Under the pieces are notes generated by a model. It was not told the DNA's origin. It made no database searches and saw nothing but the letters and a program-made list of their open reading frames with translations. The position numbers were made by a program, and so were the translations under genes. A stretch of 62,378 bases of DNA from Thermoplasmatota archaeon (GTDB lineage: Archaea; Thermoplasmatota; E2; DHVEG-1), in NCBI GenBank assembly GCA_030601705.1, contig JAUWBM010000004.1, positions 1-62,378 on the forward strand. Reading direction: 5' to 3'. Positions 41,717-50,101 of this stretch are shown one piece after another. The number at the start of each line of letters is the position of its first letter. The stretch's first letter is position 1.

Positions 41717-41813
41717 TACAACTTGAATATTTAAACTTTTCTATGGTTTTTGTTTTTGTTTTTCCTGTATTTTAATCGCTAAATGAAAATTATATGAATC
41801 TTTTTACATATTA

Positions 41814-41827
41814 TTAACAACCGTTAA
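41814..41827. promoter_or_regulatory. Regulator operator, copy 2
   Basis: TTAACAACCGTTAA differs from copy 1 at one position. It overlaps the A/T box (attataag) 27 nt before the regulator ATG, suitable for autorepression. Confidence 0.65.
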
Positions 41828-41857
41828 TTATAAGTACAAAAAGGTTGTTTTAAGTGT

Positions 41858-42196
41858 ATGAAACCCACTCCCTGTGAATACATGATGTGGAATGGATTAC
41901 CCGTCATAAGAAAGGAAATTGCAGAGAGTATGATCAATAATTTTGGGTTGAATCAAAAAGAAGCCGCAAAAAAACTTGGAGTAACGCCTGCTGCAGTATG
42001 CCAATACGTATCAAAAAAACGTGGAAAGATCAAAATTGTTGATAAATCTATACTTATAGAAATCAATAAATCTGCTGAAAGAATTATTCAAAGTGAAGTG
42101 GTAATTGTTGTATCAGAAACTTGCAGAATTTGCAAAATTTTAATATCAAAAGGAGTTTTTCCGTTCATATGTGATTCATGCTCGAGTGAGGAATAA
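41858..42196 (+). CDS. Small HTH regulator with Cys motif (COG2522-like), second copy
   Basis: A 112-residue paralogue of the thi4-linked regulator at 23639. KPTPCEYMMWNGLPVIRKEIAESM matches its N-terminus, residues about 29-54 (LNQKEAAKKLGVTPAAVCQYVSKKRG) are the helix-turn-helix, and ETCRICKILI lies near the end, here followed by a second cysteine pair (ICDSC) that the first copy lacks. The extra cysteines may make a full metal or cluster site. Two copies of TTAACAAYCGTTAA upstream suggest autoregulation. Confidence 0.8.
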   Translation: MKPTPCEYMMWNGLPVIRKEIAESMINNFGLNQKEAAKKLGVTPAAVCQYVSKKRGKIKIVDKSILIEINKSAERIIQSEVVIVVSETCRICKILISKGVFPFICDSCSSEE

Positions 42197-42344
42197 CACT
42201 TTTTGTTATATTCAAATATCCACTGAAGCAACTTTTAGATCATGTGACAATGACCATTCCAGAGTCATACCTAATCACAATAACATCATATTTTTTCACA
42301 ATACTATATAGTTCCTTTTAGTTTTTATCCAATATGCATCTCTC

Positions 42345-42749
42345 TTAAGATTGTTTATGTGATATCATATCTAGATAAATTTTCCTGTTTCGCGGTCCAT
42401 CTCCTTCATAAAAAAATATGTGCTGCCATGTGCCCAAAACCAGTTTTTTATTTCTCACTATAACTGTAACAGATGACCCCAAGAGACTTGCTTTGATATG
42501 TGCGTCGCTATTTCCCTCCATATGGTTGTAGTCACCGTTTTCTGGTACAAGCCTTTTTAATGTTTCAATAATGTCTCTTTGTACGCTTGGATCTGCACCC
42601 TCATTAATTGTTATTCCTGCTGTTGTATGGGGGACATAGGCAACGACATAACCCTCTACTAAATTTCCCTCGTCTACCTCTCTTTGAATATCGTGTGTGA
42701 TATCAATCATTTCATTTTTCATATTAGAACGAATTTTTAACTCCTTCAT
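42345..42749 (-). CDS. YjbQ/UPF0047 family protein
   Basis: A 134-residue protein of the UPF0047 family. GYVVAYVPHTTAGITINEGADPSVQRDIIETLKRLVP, NSDAHIKASLLGSSVTV and LVLGTWQHIFFYEGDGPRNRKIYL are conserved; His and acidic residues form a probable metal-bound active site. Some members show weak thiamine phosphate synthase activity in vitro; the true role is unknown. It is convergent with the second regulator gene, and the first regulator copy sits by thi4. Confidence 0.88.
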   Translation of the reverse strand: MKELKIRSNMKNEMIDITHDIQREVDEGNLVEGYVVAYVPHTTAGITINEGADPSVQRDIIETLKRLVPENGDYNHMEGNSDAHIKASLLGSSVTVIVRNKKLVLGTWQHIFFYEGDGPRNRKIYLDMISHKQS

Positions 42750-42840
42750 AAAAAATCATCATTATCAAGATATTTAAACTATGTTCCTTCGGAAAGATTT
42801 TTGTGTCATTCTAATATACTCTGATTTCGGCTGCAAATCT

Positions 42841-43437
42841 ATGAAAATAAAACCAAGTGCGATTCTTTTCGACATGGACGGTGTTCTCGTTGATTCACTG
42901 GAATCCTGGTGGAAGTCTCTCAATCAGGCGTTCAAAGCCTTTGATCACAAAGAAATCAGCAAAGATGAATTTATTAAGATATACTGGGGACACGATCTCC
43001 GAGATAATATAGAAAAGATGCGACTTGACCCCGAGATAGGAAATTTCTGTAACATTATTTATGGTGAGCATATTGATGCCGTTAATATCTATACCGACAC
43101 AAAAGATACATTGCAAAAATTAAAGATGTACAAGAGGGCAATAATTACTAATACGCCAAGGAATTGGACAAGACAAATACTAAAGAAGTTTGACATTGAA
43201 ACATGTTTCAGCCATATAATTACGAGTGATGATGTACGAAAGGCAAAACCTGATCCAGAAATTATATTCAAAGCCTGTGAACGTTTAGATGTTTCCCCAA
43301 AAACTGTGTTATTAGTGGGAGATACAGAGAGTGATGTAAAGGCAGGAAACGCCGCTGGTTGTACTGTTGTTGGCATTGATATTGATGCCGATTATACTAT
43401 TGGAAAATTATCAGAATTAACAGAAATTGTAGAATAA
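42841..43437 (+). CDS. HAD-family phosphatase
   Basis: A 198-residue haloacid dehalogenase-like hydrolase. LFDMDGVLVDS gives the catalytic DxD, IITNTPRNW has motif II, KAKPDPEIIFKACERL motif III Lys, and LLVGDTESDVKAGNAAG motif IV. The alpha-helical cap between motif I and II is of the phosphoglycolate phosphatase type. Upstream in-frame codons from 42781 lack conservation, so ATG 42841 is used. Substrate unknown. Confidence 0.85.
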   Translation: MKIKPSAILFDMDGVLVDSLESWWKSLNQAFKAFDHKEISKDEFIKIYWGHDLRDNIEKMRLDPEIGNFCNIIYGEHIDAVNIYTDTKDTLQKLKMYKRAIITNTPRNWTRQILKKFDIETCFSHIITSDDVRKAKPDPEIIFKACERLDVSPKTVLLVGDTESDVKAGNAAGCTVVGIDIDADYTIGKLSELTEIVE

Positions 43438-43542
43438 TGCATTAACATTTTTCTATTTTTAGAGAAAAATAACGGCTATATTAGAACATTTATATCCAAA
43501 TTTTAAACAATATTTAAATACAAAACATCCGATTTTGAAGTC

Positions 43543-44310
43543 ATGGACGATATATCTATAATAGAGTATAAAGAAGTGGATCTTTCAAACTCGATGCTTG
43601 TTGTTGCATTTCCAACTGTGGGATTGGTTAGTTCTATTGCCGGACGTTTTATCATTGATTCGTTAAAACTCGATGAGATAGGAGCAATCGTTTCAAAAAA
43701 TTTTACGCCAACTACAATCATTCATAACTCCATTCCTTCGCCCCCTGTAAGGATATATGCTGGAAATAAGATATGTGGGCCAGATGACTCCTGTGAACAG
43801 ATAGCCGTGATAATCTCCGAGTTTATGCCCCCAATGGACATCATAAAGCTATTGGGTGACACCATCCTTGAATGGTCAGATAAGAAAGGATGCAAAACTA
43901 TCGTGGCATTAGAAGGAACACATGCTGTGGGCGATATAAAGAAACAAAAATTACAAATCTATGGAGTAGGTACCAATCCTGAGATGAGAAGCATTCTTAA
44001 AAAGTATAAAATCAGGGAAACCCAAGAAGGTATGATTACTGGCGTCACTGGTGTCCTCTTGTACGAGGGGGTCCTTATGAATCGCGATGTTCTCTGTCTG
44101 TTGGCAGAGGCTCATGCAGCATACCCGGATTCCAGGGCTGCTGGGAATCTATTGAAAAAATTAGACATAATGCTCCCCGAAATAAAGATTGATCCGAAGC
44201 CTTTGTACAAAGAGGCTGAGGAGATAGAGAAAAATATACGAAAACTCCTGGAGCAATCAAAGCCAACGGCTCCCTCAATGCCGCCGATTCCATATTCGAT
44301 GTACGGATAA
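43543..44310 (+). CDS. PAC2-family protein
   Basis: A 255-residue protein of the proteasome-assembly-chaperone-like PAC2 family. LSNSMLVVAFPTVGLVSSIAGRFIIDSL near the start, IAVIISEFMPP, VALEGTHAVGD, GMITGVTGVLLYEG and LLAEAHAAYPDSRAAGNLLKKLDIMLP are characteristic. Archaeal members are common and uncharacterised; a proteasome role is not shown. Acidic tail with PPIP-type ending. The downstream gene for a RAM-domain protein starts 120 bp later. Confidence 0.85.
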   Translation: MDDISIIEYKEVDLSNSMLVVAFPTVGLVSSIAGRFIIDSLKLDEIGAIVSKNFTPTTIIHNSIPSPPVRIYAGNKICGPDDSCEQIAVIISEFMPPMDIIKLLGDTILEWSDKKGCKTIVALEGTHAVGDIKKQKLQIYGVGTNPEMRSILKKYKIRETQEGMITGVTGVLLYEGVLMNRDVLCLLAEAHAAYPDSRAAGNLLKKLDIMLPEIKIDPKPLYKEAEEIEKNIRKLLEQSKPTAPSMPPIPYSMYG

Positions 44311-44432
44311 GAAAACTCTTGTTCTTCTTTATAATTATTTAAATAGACAAGTTTTTCTTACGGTTTATTCAATATAGCAGGTCCAAGAGACAAAGAAAAC
44401 TATATGATATAGAAATAGCATTTAGGTGAATC

Positions 44433-44675
44433 ATGGCAATTGGATTCGCATTGGTGAGTATAAGCCCATTAAAAGAAAAAGAGGTATTTGAAAAACTCGG
44501 GACAATAGCAGAAATAGTTGAAGTACATCCACTCTTCGGAGAATTTGATATTCTCGTAAAAATAAATTGTAAGGATATCGATGAGATTGGGAGTATCGTC
44601 ATTAATAAAATCCGGTCAACAAATGGCGTAATGGATACAAAAACACTCATTGGAACCAAGAGTTTATCTGGATAA
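44433..44675 (+). CDS. Stand-alone Lrp/AsnC ligand-binding (RAM) domain protein
   Basis: An 80-residue protein consisting only of the RAM domain of Lrp-type regulators: FALVSISPLKEKEVFEKLGTIAEIVEVHPLFGEFDILVKINCKDIDEIG. The helix-turn-helix is absent. Such proteins bind amino acids and oligomerise, sometimes modulating full-length Lrp. It follows the PAC2 gene. Its last codons overlap the frame of the gene relic immediately downstream. Confidence 0.85.
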   Translation: MAIGFALVSISPLKEKEVFEKLGTIAEIVEVHPLFGEFDILVKINCKDIDEIGSIVINKIRSTNGVMDTKTLIGTKSLSG

Positions 44676-44718
44676 AAAACGATTCTATTCAATTATTTTT
44701 ACAAACAAAATTAGATTT

Positions 44719-44832
44719 AGTTTTTTCTATGAAAATTCCGATAGATCTCATGGCAAAGGAGATTTTGATGATTGGGGCAATCTAGATTTTACATTTTTTA
44801 AAAATACGCATTTAGAGATGCCCGAAAAATAA
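44719..44832 (+). pseudogene. Relic of the C-terminus of the 26-kb secreted protein
   Basis: The frame ending at the TAA at 44830-44832 reads SDRSHGKGDFDDWG … LDFTFFKNTHLE. It matches the last 30 residues of the secreted beta-helix/metalloprotease-like protein at 26070-28109 (SDGTHGWGDFNDW … LNFSFFKNSH). No start, signal peptide or upstream domains remain, so this is a 3' remnant of a lost paralogue. Confidence 0.7.
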
Positions 44833-44833
44833 G

Positions 44834-45958
44834 TTAATCTTCTTTCCACTTTGTAACAAATACACCTACGAGGAAAAATATAGCTGCAAATATAAGGACG
44901 ATTGCAGTGTTGAAAATGGTTTTATCAATGTTCGTGTAAATCATTGCGTTTCTCAGCCCTTCGTTAACATAATAGAGTGGGAGAATACGTGCTATTGATT
45001 GCATAAACTCAGGCATCATATCTAACGAGAAAAATGTCCCAGCTAGAAACATCATTGGAAAAGTGATTGCACCGCCTGCCATATCAGCGGTTTCTTCCTC
45101 CTTAACAAACCGTCCGATAATCATTCCAATTCCTGAGAATAAAAAACTTGTAGCTATTATTATCACGACCATGAAAACGATCATGAAAAGATTAATATGT
45201 AAAGAAACCCCCCAAACCAAGGTGCCAACTACTAGGATCACTAACGTTGATACAAATGAAAGAAACAGCATGAACAACATTTTCGCGAGAATCCATTCCG
45301 CTCGTGTAATGGGTGTAGTCAAAAGTTTACGAAGGATTCCATCTTTCCTAAACTTAGTATTCCGCTCGATGCTCCCGTAGATACAAGAAGTCATTATGGT
45401 AAAACCAATCATCCCAGGTATGAAAAAATCGATGAAATCGAAATCCTCTGTGATCGTACTGATCTGATCTACGCCAATTATACGTCGGCCACCTGAGAGT
45501 TGCATATTGAACTCCTGAAGACTGCTTGTAACAATGCTTCTCAAAATTGAAGCAGAAGAACCCTGTTCTGAAGGGTCGTAATGAAATGAGACATTAACAG
45601 TAATTTCTTCATCAAAAAACGATTTATCTATAGCTTCGCCAAATCCCCCGGGTATTACCAATGCTACTGAGAGAGTCTCTTTTTCTATAAATGCGGTGAT
45701 ATTTTCATCTGATGAGACGGTTTTAATGTCCACTACTGAAATGTTGTCTAGAATATTTATGAATGTATGAGACCAGTCAGAATCATCTAAATCCTGAACA
45801 TGAAATTCATAAGTGACTTCATCTGCACCTGAGAAAATCGCTCCGAAAATTAAAATAAGGAGGACTGGGAAGGCAATTGTCCAGAACATCGTACCTTTAC
45901 TTCTTTTCCAGGTCTTTAGGCTTGCATTGAAATCAGAGGCTATAATGCGAAGATTCAA
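44834..45958 (-). CDS. ABC-2 type exporter permease
   Basis: A 374-residue membrane protein. An N-terminal helix, a roughly 140-residue extracellular loop (with SADEVTYEFHVQDLDDSDW) and five C-terminal helices match ABC-2 permeases; IPGMIGFTIMTSCIYGSIERNTKFRKDGILRKLLTTPITRAEWILAKM is the family core. It overlaps the ATPase gene by four bases and forms a two-gene exporter whose cargo could be a drug, lipid or peptide. No link to the distant peptide locus is visible. Confidence 0.88.
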   Translation of the reverse strand: MNLRIIASDFNASLKTWKRSKGTMFWTIAFPVLLILIFGAIFSGADEVTYEFHVQDLDDSDWSHTFINILDNISVVDIKTVSSDENITAFIEKETLSVALVIPGGFGEAIDKSFFDEEITVNVSFHYDPSEQGSSASILRSIVTSSLQEFNMQLSGGRRIIGVDQISTITEDFDFIDFFIPGMIGFTIMTSCIYGSIERNTKFRKDGILRKLLTTPITRAEWILAKMLFMLFLSFVSTLVILVVGTLVWGVSLHINLFMIVFMVVIIIATSFLFSGIGMIIGRFVKEEETADMAGGAITFPMMFLAGTFFSLDMMPEFMQSIARILPLYYVNEGLRNAMIYTNIDKTIFNTAIVLIFAAIFFLVGVFVTKWKED

Positions 45959-47016
45959 GCTTTCACCTCCGATAACTTAGCTCCTGTTAGCTGGAGAAAT
46001 ATCTCTTCAAGATTAGGGCGGCGTATATCAATGCTATCGTAATCAACACACTTGTGTCTCAGGTGGGATAACACTTCAAGCAAACGATCCTTATGCCCAA
46101 TTGTCACTGCGATATTGCCATTCTCCTTGGAGGTTGCATTAAATCCATTTTCCCTTAATAGTTCAACTGTATTGCCGGTTTTACAACCTTTAATATGAAG
46201 TAAGCTACCTTTTCCATATCTGTTTATTAGCTCTTCAAGAGAGCCTTCGGCAATAATCTTCCCTTTGTGAATGATGGCAATATGGTCAGCCAGATACTCT
46301 GCTTCTTCCATATAGTGTGTGGTTAGAAACACCGTTTTTCCCTTACTGCGGAGATTGGCAATGACCTCCCAGACTTCACGTCGTGCTTTTGGATCTAATC
46401 CGGTTGACGGTTCATCAAGGAAAACAATTTCGGGGTCATTTACAAGAGAGATTGCAACACCTACACGTTGCTTTAGACCCCCTGAAAGGTTTTTGTATAG
46501 CTTGTTTTGATTGTCTTTAAGATCCATTGCACCTATAATGTCATCGATATCTGCTCTTTTTTTGTAGAGCTTTGAGAAATATACAAGAGTTTCCTTCACT
46601 GTGAGCTTTTCAAACGATTGAAACTCTTGAGGAAGAATACCGATTTTTTCCTTCACTTCATTAAAAGAAGATGTGATATCCTTGCCAAATATTCTGATTG
46701 TACCCATTGTCGGCTCACGTATTGACTCGATGATTTCTACTGTCGTTGTTTTACCGGCACCATTTGGACCGAGGAAAGCAAAAATTTCGCCTTTCGGCAC
46801 CGAAAAAGAAATATCATCAACTGCAGCGAGGTCCCCATAAATCTTTTTTAGATGAGATACCTCTATTGCATAGTCTTGATCTATAGTTGATTTTTTGAAT
46901 GTGACTTTTCCCTGCGCACCACATTTTGGGCAGGTAACTGTTAGCCGCTCTCCAGGCTCACCAGAAAAGGTTACTATTTCATGACACTTCGGACAACGAA
47001 CATCCTTTTCAATCAT
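45955..47016 (-). CDS. ABC exporter ATPase with N-terminal zinc ribbon
   Basis: A 353-residue protein. Residues 1-43 form a zinc ribbon (CPKCHEIVTF … CPKCGAQGKVTF). The ATPase follows: GPNGAGKTTTVEI (Walker A), LSGGLKQRVGVAISL (signature), EIVFLDEPSTGLDP (Walker B), LTTHYME (H-loop). The C-terminal DUF4162-like part ends in RRPNLEEIFLQLTGAKL. It energises the adjacent permease. The zinc-ribbon fusion is unusual for this family and may help regulation or docking. Confidence 0.9.
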   Translation of the reverse strand: MIEKDVRCPKCHEIVTFSGEPGERLTVTCPKCGAQGKVTFKKSTIDQDYAIEVSHLKKIYGDLAAVDDISFSVPKGEIFAFLGPNGAGKTTTVEIIESIREPTMGTIRIFGKDITSSFNEVKEKIGILPQEFQSFEKLTVKETLVYFSKLYKKRADIDDIIGAMDLKDNQNKLYKNLSGGLKQRVGVAISLVNDPEIVFLDEPSTGLDPKARREVWEVIANLRSKGKTVFLTTHYMEEAEYLADHIAIIHKGKIIAEGSLEELINRYGKGSLLHIKGCKTGNTVELLRENGFNATSKENGNIAVTIGHKDRLLEVLSHLRHKCVDYDSIDIRRPNLEEIFLQLTGAKLSEVKA

Positions 47017-47312
47017 AACGTCAAATCTCGTTTAATAGCTAAGTTGATATAAAAAATAGTATTTATGTTTTATCGAGACTTCGGCGGACCCAAATGTGAA
47101 TGGGAAGTAATCGTCATTCTTAAGAAGAGAAACGCTCTAAAAACCACACAATTTCTTTGTTTTGGTTTGAGGTGGATAAAAAGTCATTAAGAAAACAGTT
47201 GTTTTGCATTGTTTGTGATAAGAACAACAAATCGTTATAGTTTATAATTATCTATTTGGAAATTTCCAAACGATTTAGAAATCTTTAAGTTATCATAGAA
47301 ATATATGGTAGT
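47017..47312. other. Divergent promoter spacer, 296 bp
   Basis: A/T-rich sequence between the exporter and the surface protein, containing one perfect palindrome (annotated separately) and a tttataatta box at 47241-47250. No RNA gene or ORF recognised. Confidence 0.5.
47255..47270. promoter_or_regulatory. Perfect 16-bp palindrome
   Basis: TTTGGAAATTTCCAAA is a perfect inverted repeat located just downstream of the tttataatta box and about 43 bp before the surface-protein ATG, i.e. at the expected transcription start. It is a probable repressor operator, ligand unknown. Confidence 0.5.
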
Positions 47313-48728
47313 ATGAACAACAAAATTGGTTTCTGTATTGCTCTTTCACTAGCATTTTTGATAAGTTTTCCTTTGATTTCTGGTGATGGTGGCATAATAG
47401 GTCCACCTCAGATTTATATACAAGAAAAGGCCCAGAATGCTATCGTTGCGTGGAATGGGACAGAAGAAGTACTCATTCTTTCGATAGATATTCAAAGCTC
47501 GGAGCCTACAAAGGTTCTCCGAATCATTCCATTGCCTTCGAGTCCCCTAGAAATCAAAGAAGGAAGTTTTGATTCATTTACAAAACTTCAAGATATTATG
47601 AATGAAAAGCTACTTGAAATCTGGAATCATTCTAAAGGAAATGCTTTGGATTACGACCAGGGAGGAACCCCTTCTAGAAATATAGAAATAACCTTCCAAG
47701 ATACAATCGGCGCTCACAATATTACCGTAGTCAAAATACTTAATGTAACAAACTTTAGTAATTGGGCAACAGACTTTTCCACGTCGGCAGGTCTTGCTGG
47801 TATAACTTTTTCATCAAACTTCCAAAGTATGGTAGAAGAATATCTTGAAGATAATATCTCTTTCTTTGTTTTTGACATTATTGATACAGCAGAGGATGAA
47901 CACAGTATTAATCCTATTATTTATAGGTTTAAAACAGATTTTCTTTTTTATCCTCTTAAGATAACTGCTGCCTCTGATGTGGGAGAGACCTATGCACAGG
48001 TGAATGTTTTCTGTATCGCTAAAGGTTTGATCAAAGAGGAAGTATTTTCTGATATTTCGTTTTACTCAAATTTAGGTTATTATTGGTATGACGACCTAGT
48101 GTATGATATTAATTTAACAGAAGAAGAATTAAATGAGATAGGCCCGGATATATACAACCTTTTTAAAGACGATCCAATTCTAATGAGTTACTATTACTAT
48201 GGAAGATATTCTGAATTAGGGGGTGACATTGTTGCATTTGAGGAAGATTTCGCTAGCCCTGATTTTGAGATTATTGCCGCGAATGAAGTTTTTACAGAAC
48301 GTGGTACAAAAAACGTGGTAAATCTAACAATGAGAAATAAAGGCAACACCCAAATTCGTGCTAGATTATATATAGAAAACGGAATTGAATGGTTGCAGCA
48401 TACCTGGTTTTCTATAGAACCCTCATGGTATGTAACTGTGAACGAGGGAGATGAAACTACTTTTGAAATTCTTTTTGATATCCCCAGCAATATTCCTCTA
48501 GGAGATTACAGCTTAACCTATGTTCTAGACTCATCAAATTATAACTTAGAAAAGCAAAAAAACATAACCTTGACAGTCTATGAGAAGACAGAGGGAGGGC
48601 CAGGATTATATCAAGAAATTGAAAATATTAAGACGAATATGAACTATCTATTAATCGGTTCGGTAATCTGTTTATTTTTGGTAGTTATTCTTACTGTTGT
48701 TGTAGTCATTGCAATCAAAAAGAAGTGA
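47313..48728 (+). CDS. Membrane-anchored secreted protein
   Basis: A 471-residue protein with a signal peptide (residues 1-24), an extracellular part and one C-terminal membrane helix (about 447-468) followed by KKK. The N-terminal region (QIYIQEKAQNAIVAWNGTEEVLILSIDIQSSEPTKVLRIIPLP) resembles DUF2330-like secreted proteins, and residues about 335-430 form an NPCBM/NEW3-like immunoglobulin fold (NVVNLTMRNKGNTQIRARLYIENG). Function unknown. Type I topology with the bulk outside the cell. A palindrome just upstream may regulate it. Confidence 0.6.
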   Translation: MNNKIGFCIALSLAFLISFPLISGDGGIIGPPQIYIQEKAQNAIVAWNGTEEVLILSIDIQSSEPTKVLRIIPLPSSPLEIKEGSFDSFTKLQDIMNEKLLEIWNHSKGNALDYDQGGTPSRNIEITFQDTIGAHNITVVKILNVTNFSNWATDFSTSAGLAGITFSSNFQSMVEEYLEDNISFFVFDIIDTAEDEHSINPIIYRFKTDFLFYPLKITAASDVGETYAQVNVFCIAKGLIKEEVFSDISFYSNLGYYWYDDLVYDINLTEEELNEIGPDIYNLFKDDPILMSYYYYGRYSELGGDIVAFEEDFASPDFEIIAANEVFTERGTKNVVNLTMRNKGNTQIRARLYIENGIEWLQHTWFSIEPSWYVTVNEGDETTFEILFDIPSNIPLGDYSLTYVLDSSNYNLEKQKNITLTVYEKTEGGPGLYQEIENIKTNMNYLLIGSVICLFLVVILTVVVVIAIKKK

Positions 48729-48885
48729 AAAAATTTCAGTGCTTGAAACGCCATTTCATAAATTCAAAATCTACTTTTGGAGTGTTGTCTTTATCATAAC
48801 TTTTATTAGGGAAAATAGATTATTGGAATCATGTTTTAAGCGATAAAATAAACTGGTGAAGTTTAAGGGGAGAAGTGAGTTTGAT

Positions 48886-50091
48886 ATGGATTTAGATTTT
48901 GTTCGAAAGTTAATAAAACCTGCTGAAACAAAAGTTGTTATGTTAGTCATAGACGGGTTAGGTGGACTCCCTAGAGAATCAGATAATCTTACAGAACTCG
49001 AAGCAGCCAATACACCAAATTTGGATTCCCTGGCATCACGAGGCATATGTGGTTTGCAACAACCTGTATGTACTGGCATCACTCCAGGAAGTGGACCTGG
49101 ACACCTTGGCATATTTGGTTACGACCCTGTTAAATATCAAGTAGGACGAGGGGTACTAGCAGCACTTGGCATAGGTTTTGACCTACTACCTGATGATGTG
49201 GCAGCTCGTGGAAATTTTTGTACAATAGATAAAAACGGAAATGTTTTGGATCGGCGAGCAGGGCGTATTTCCACTGAGAAAAACGAAGAATTATGTGGAT
49301 TACTGCGTAACATTGAGTTGCCGGATGTAGATGTTTTTGTTGAGACAGTTAAAGAACATCGGTTATTACTGGTGTTGCGGGGTGAGGGGCTCTCCGGTGG
49401 CATCATCGACACGGATCCTCAGATGGTCGGTAAAAAACCTCTACAGCTAAAACCCTTATCATCAGAGGCGGAAAAAACAGTTAACTTGGTAGGAAAGTTT
49501 TTAGGCCAAGCAAGTGAAATTTTAGCAGATCACTATCCAGCCAACATGGTATTGTTACGGGGATTTTCCAAAAAACCAAGCTGGCCCACTTTTGAAGAGG
49601 CTTTCGGTCTTAAAAGCGCGGCAATTGCGGCTTACCCAATGTACCGTGGCCTAGCAAAACTATTGGGAATGAACATATTGGAAACGGGTACCCCGATAAA
49701 AGACGAATTTACAACATTAGAAAATAACTGGGATGATTATGATTTTTTCTATTTACATGTAAAAAAAACTGATAGCGCTGGAGAGGATGGTGATTTTAAT
49801 CGTAAAATAGCAGTAATTGAAGAGACCGATGGAGAAATACCACGACTCCTGAATTTAAACCCTGATGTAATAATTGTAACAGGTGATCATTCCACACCAT
49901 CACTTATGAAAGCCCATAGTTGGCATCCGGTACCTGTACTGCTTTATTCCAAATATTGCCGAGTTGATAAGGTAGATCACTTTGGAGAGTGTGCCTGTAT
50001 AACCGGTGGACTTGGCAGCCGACTCCCAGCTGTTGATATAATGCTGTTGGCCCTTGCAAATGCCAAACGTTTAGAGAAATTTGGAGCCTAA
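48886..50091 (+). CDS. apgM: Cofactor-independent phosphoglycerate mutase, archaeal type
   Basis: A 401-residue alkaline-phosphatase-superfamily enzyme interconverting 3- and 2-phosphoglycerate. VMLVIDGLGGLP has the first metal Asp, GITPGSGPGHLGIFGYDP holds the catalytic Ser within PGSGPGH, DFFYLHVKKTDSAGEDGD and IIVTGDHSTPSLMKAHSWHPVPVL bind the metals. The start at 48886 is after GGGGAGAAG; a GTG at 48856 is an alternative. Glycolysis/gluconeogenesis role. All metal ligands expected of the family are present. Confidence 0.92.
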   Translation: MDLDFVRKLIKPAETKVVMLVIDGLGGLPRESDNLTELEAANTPNLDSLASRGICGLQQPVCTGITPGSGPGHLGIFGYDPVKYQVGRGVLAALGIGFDLLPDDVAARGNFCTIDKNGNVLDRRAGRISTEKNEELCGLLRNIELPDVDVFVETVKEHRLLLVLRGEGLSGGIIDTDPQMVGKKPLQLKPLSSEAEKTVNLVGKFLGQASEILADHYPANMVLLRGFSKKPSWPTFEEAFGLKSAAIAAYPMYRGLAKLLGMNILETGTPIKDEFTTLENNWDDYDFFYLHVKKTDSAGEDGDFNRKIAVIEETDGEIPRLLNLNPDVIIVTGDHSTPSLMKAHSWHPVPVLLYSKYCRVDKVDHFGECACITGGLGSRLPAVDIMLLALANAKRLEKFGA

Positions 50092-50101
50092 ATAAATCAA
50101 A

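Larger units (their letters stand above)
41508..41857. other. Promoter region with operator pair and long inverted repeat
   Basis: This roughly 350-bp spacer divides divergent genes. It holds the CATCC…GGATG hairpin (41593-41612), an imperfect 20-25-bp inverted repeat (41616-41640 with 41681-41700) and the two regulator sites annotated separately. A leftward TATA-like box (ttaaatattc, minus strand, about 41727-41737) could drive a transcript through the inverted repeat. Confidence 0.45.

Noticed and set aside
44834-47016. ABC exporter as the RiPP exporter
   Set aside because: It is 30 kb away, lacks a C39 peptidase domain and has no shared regulatory site with the precursor genes.
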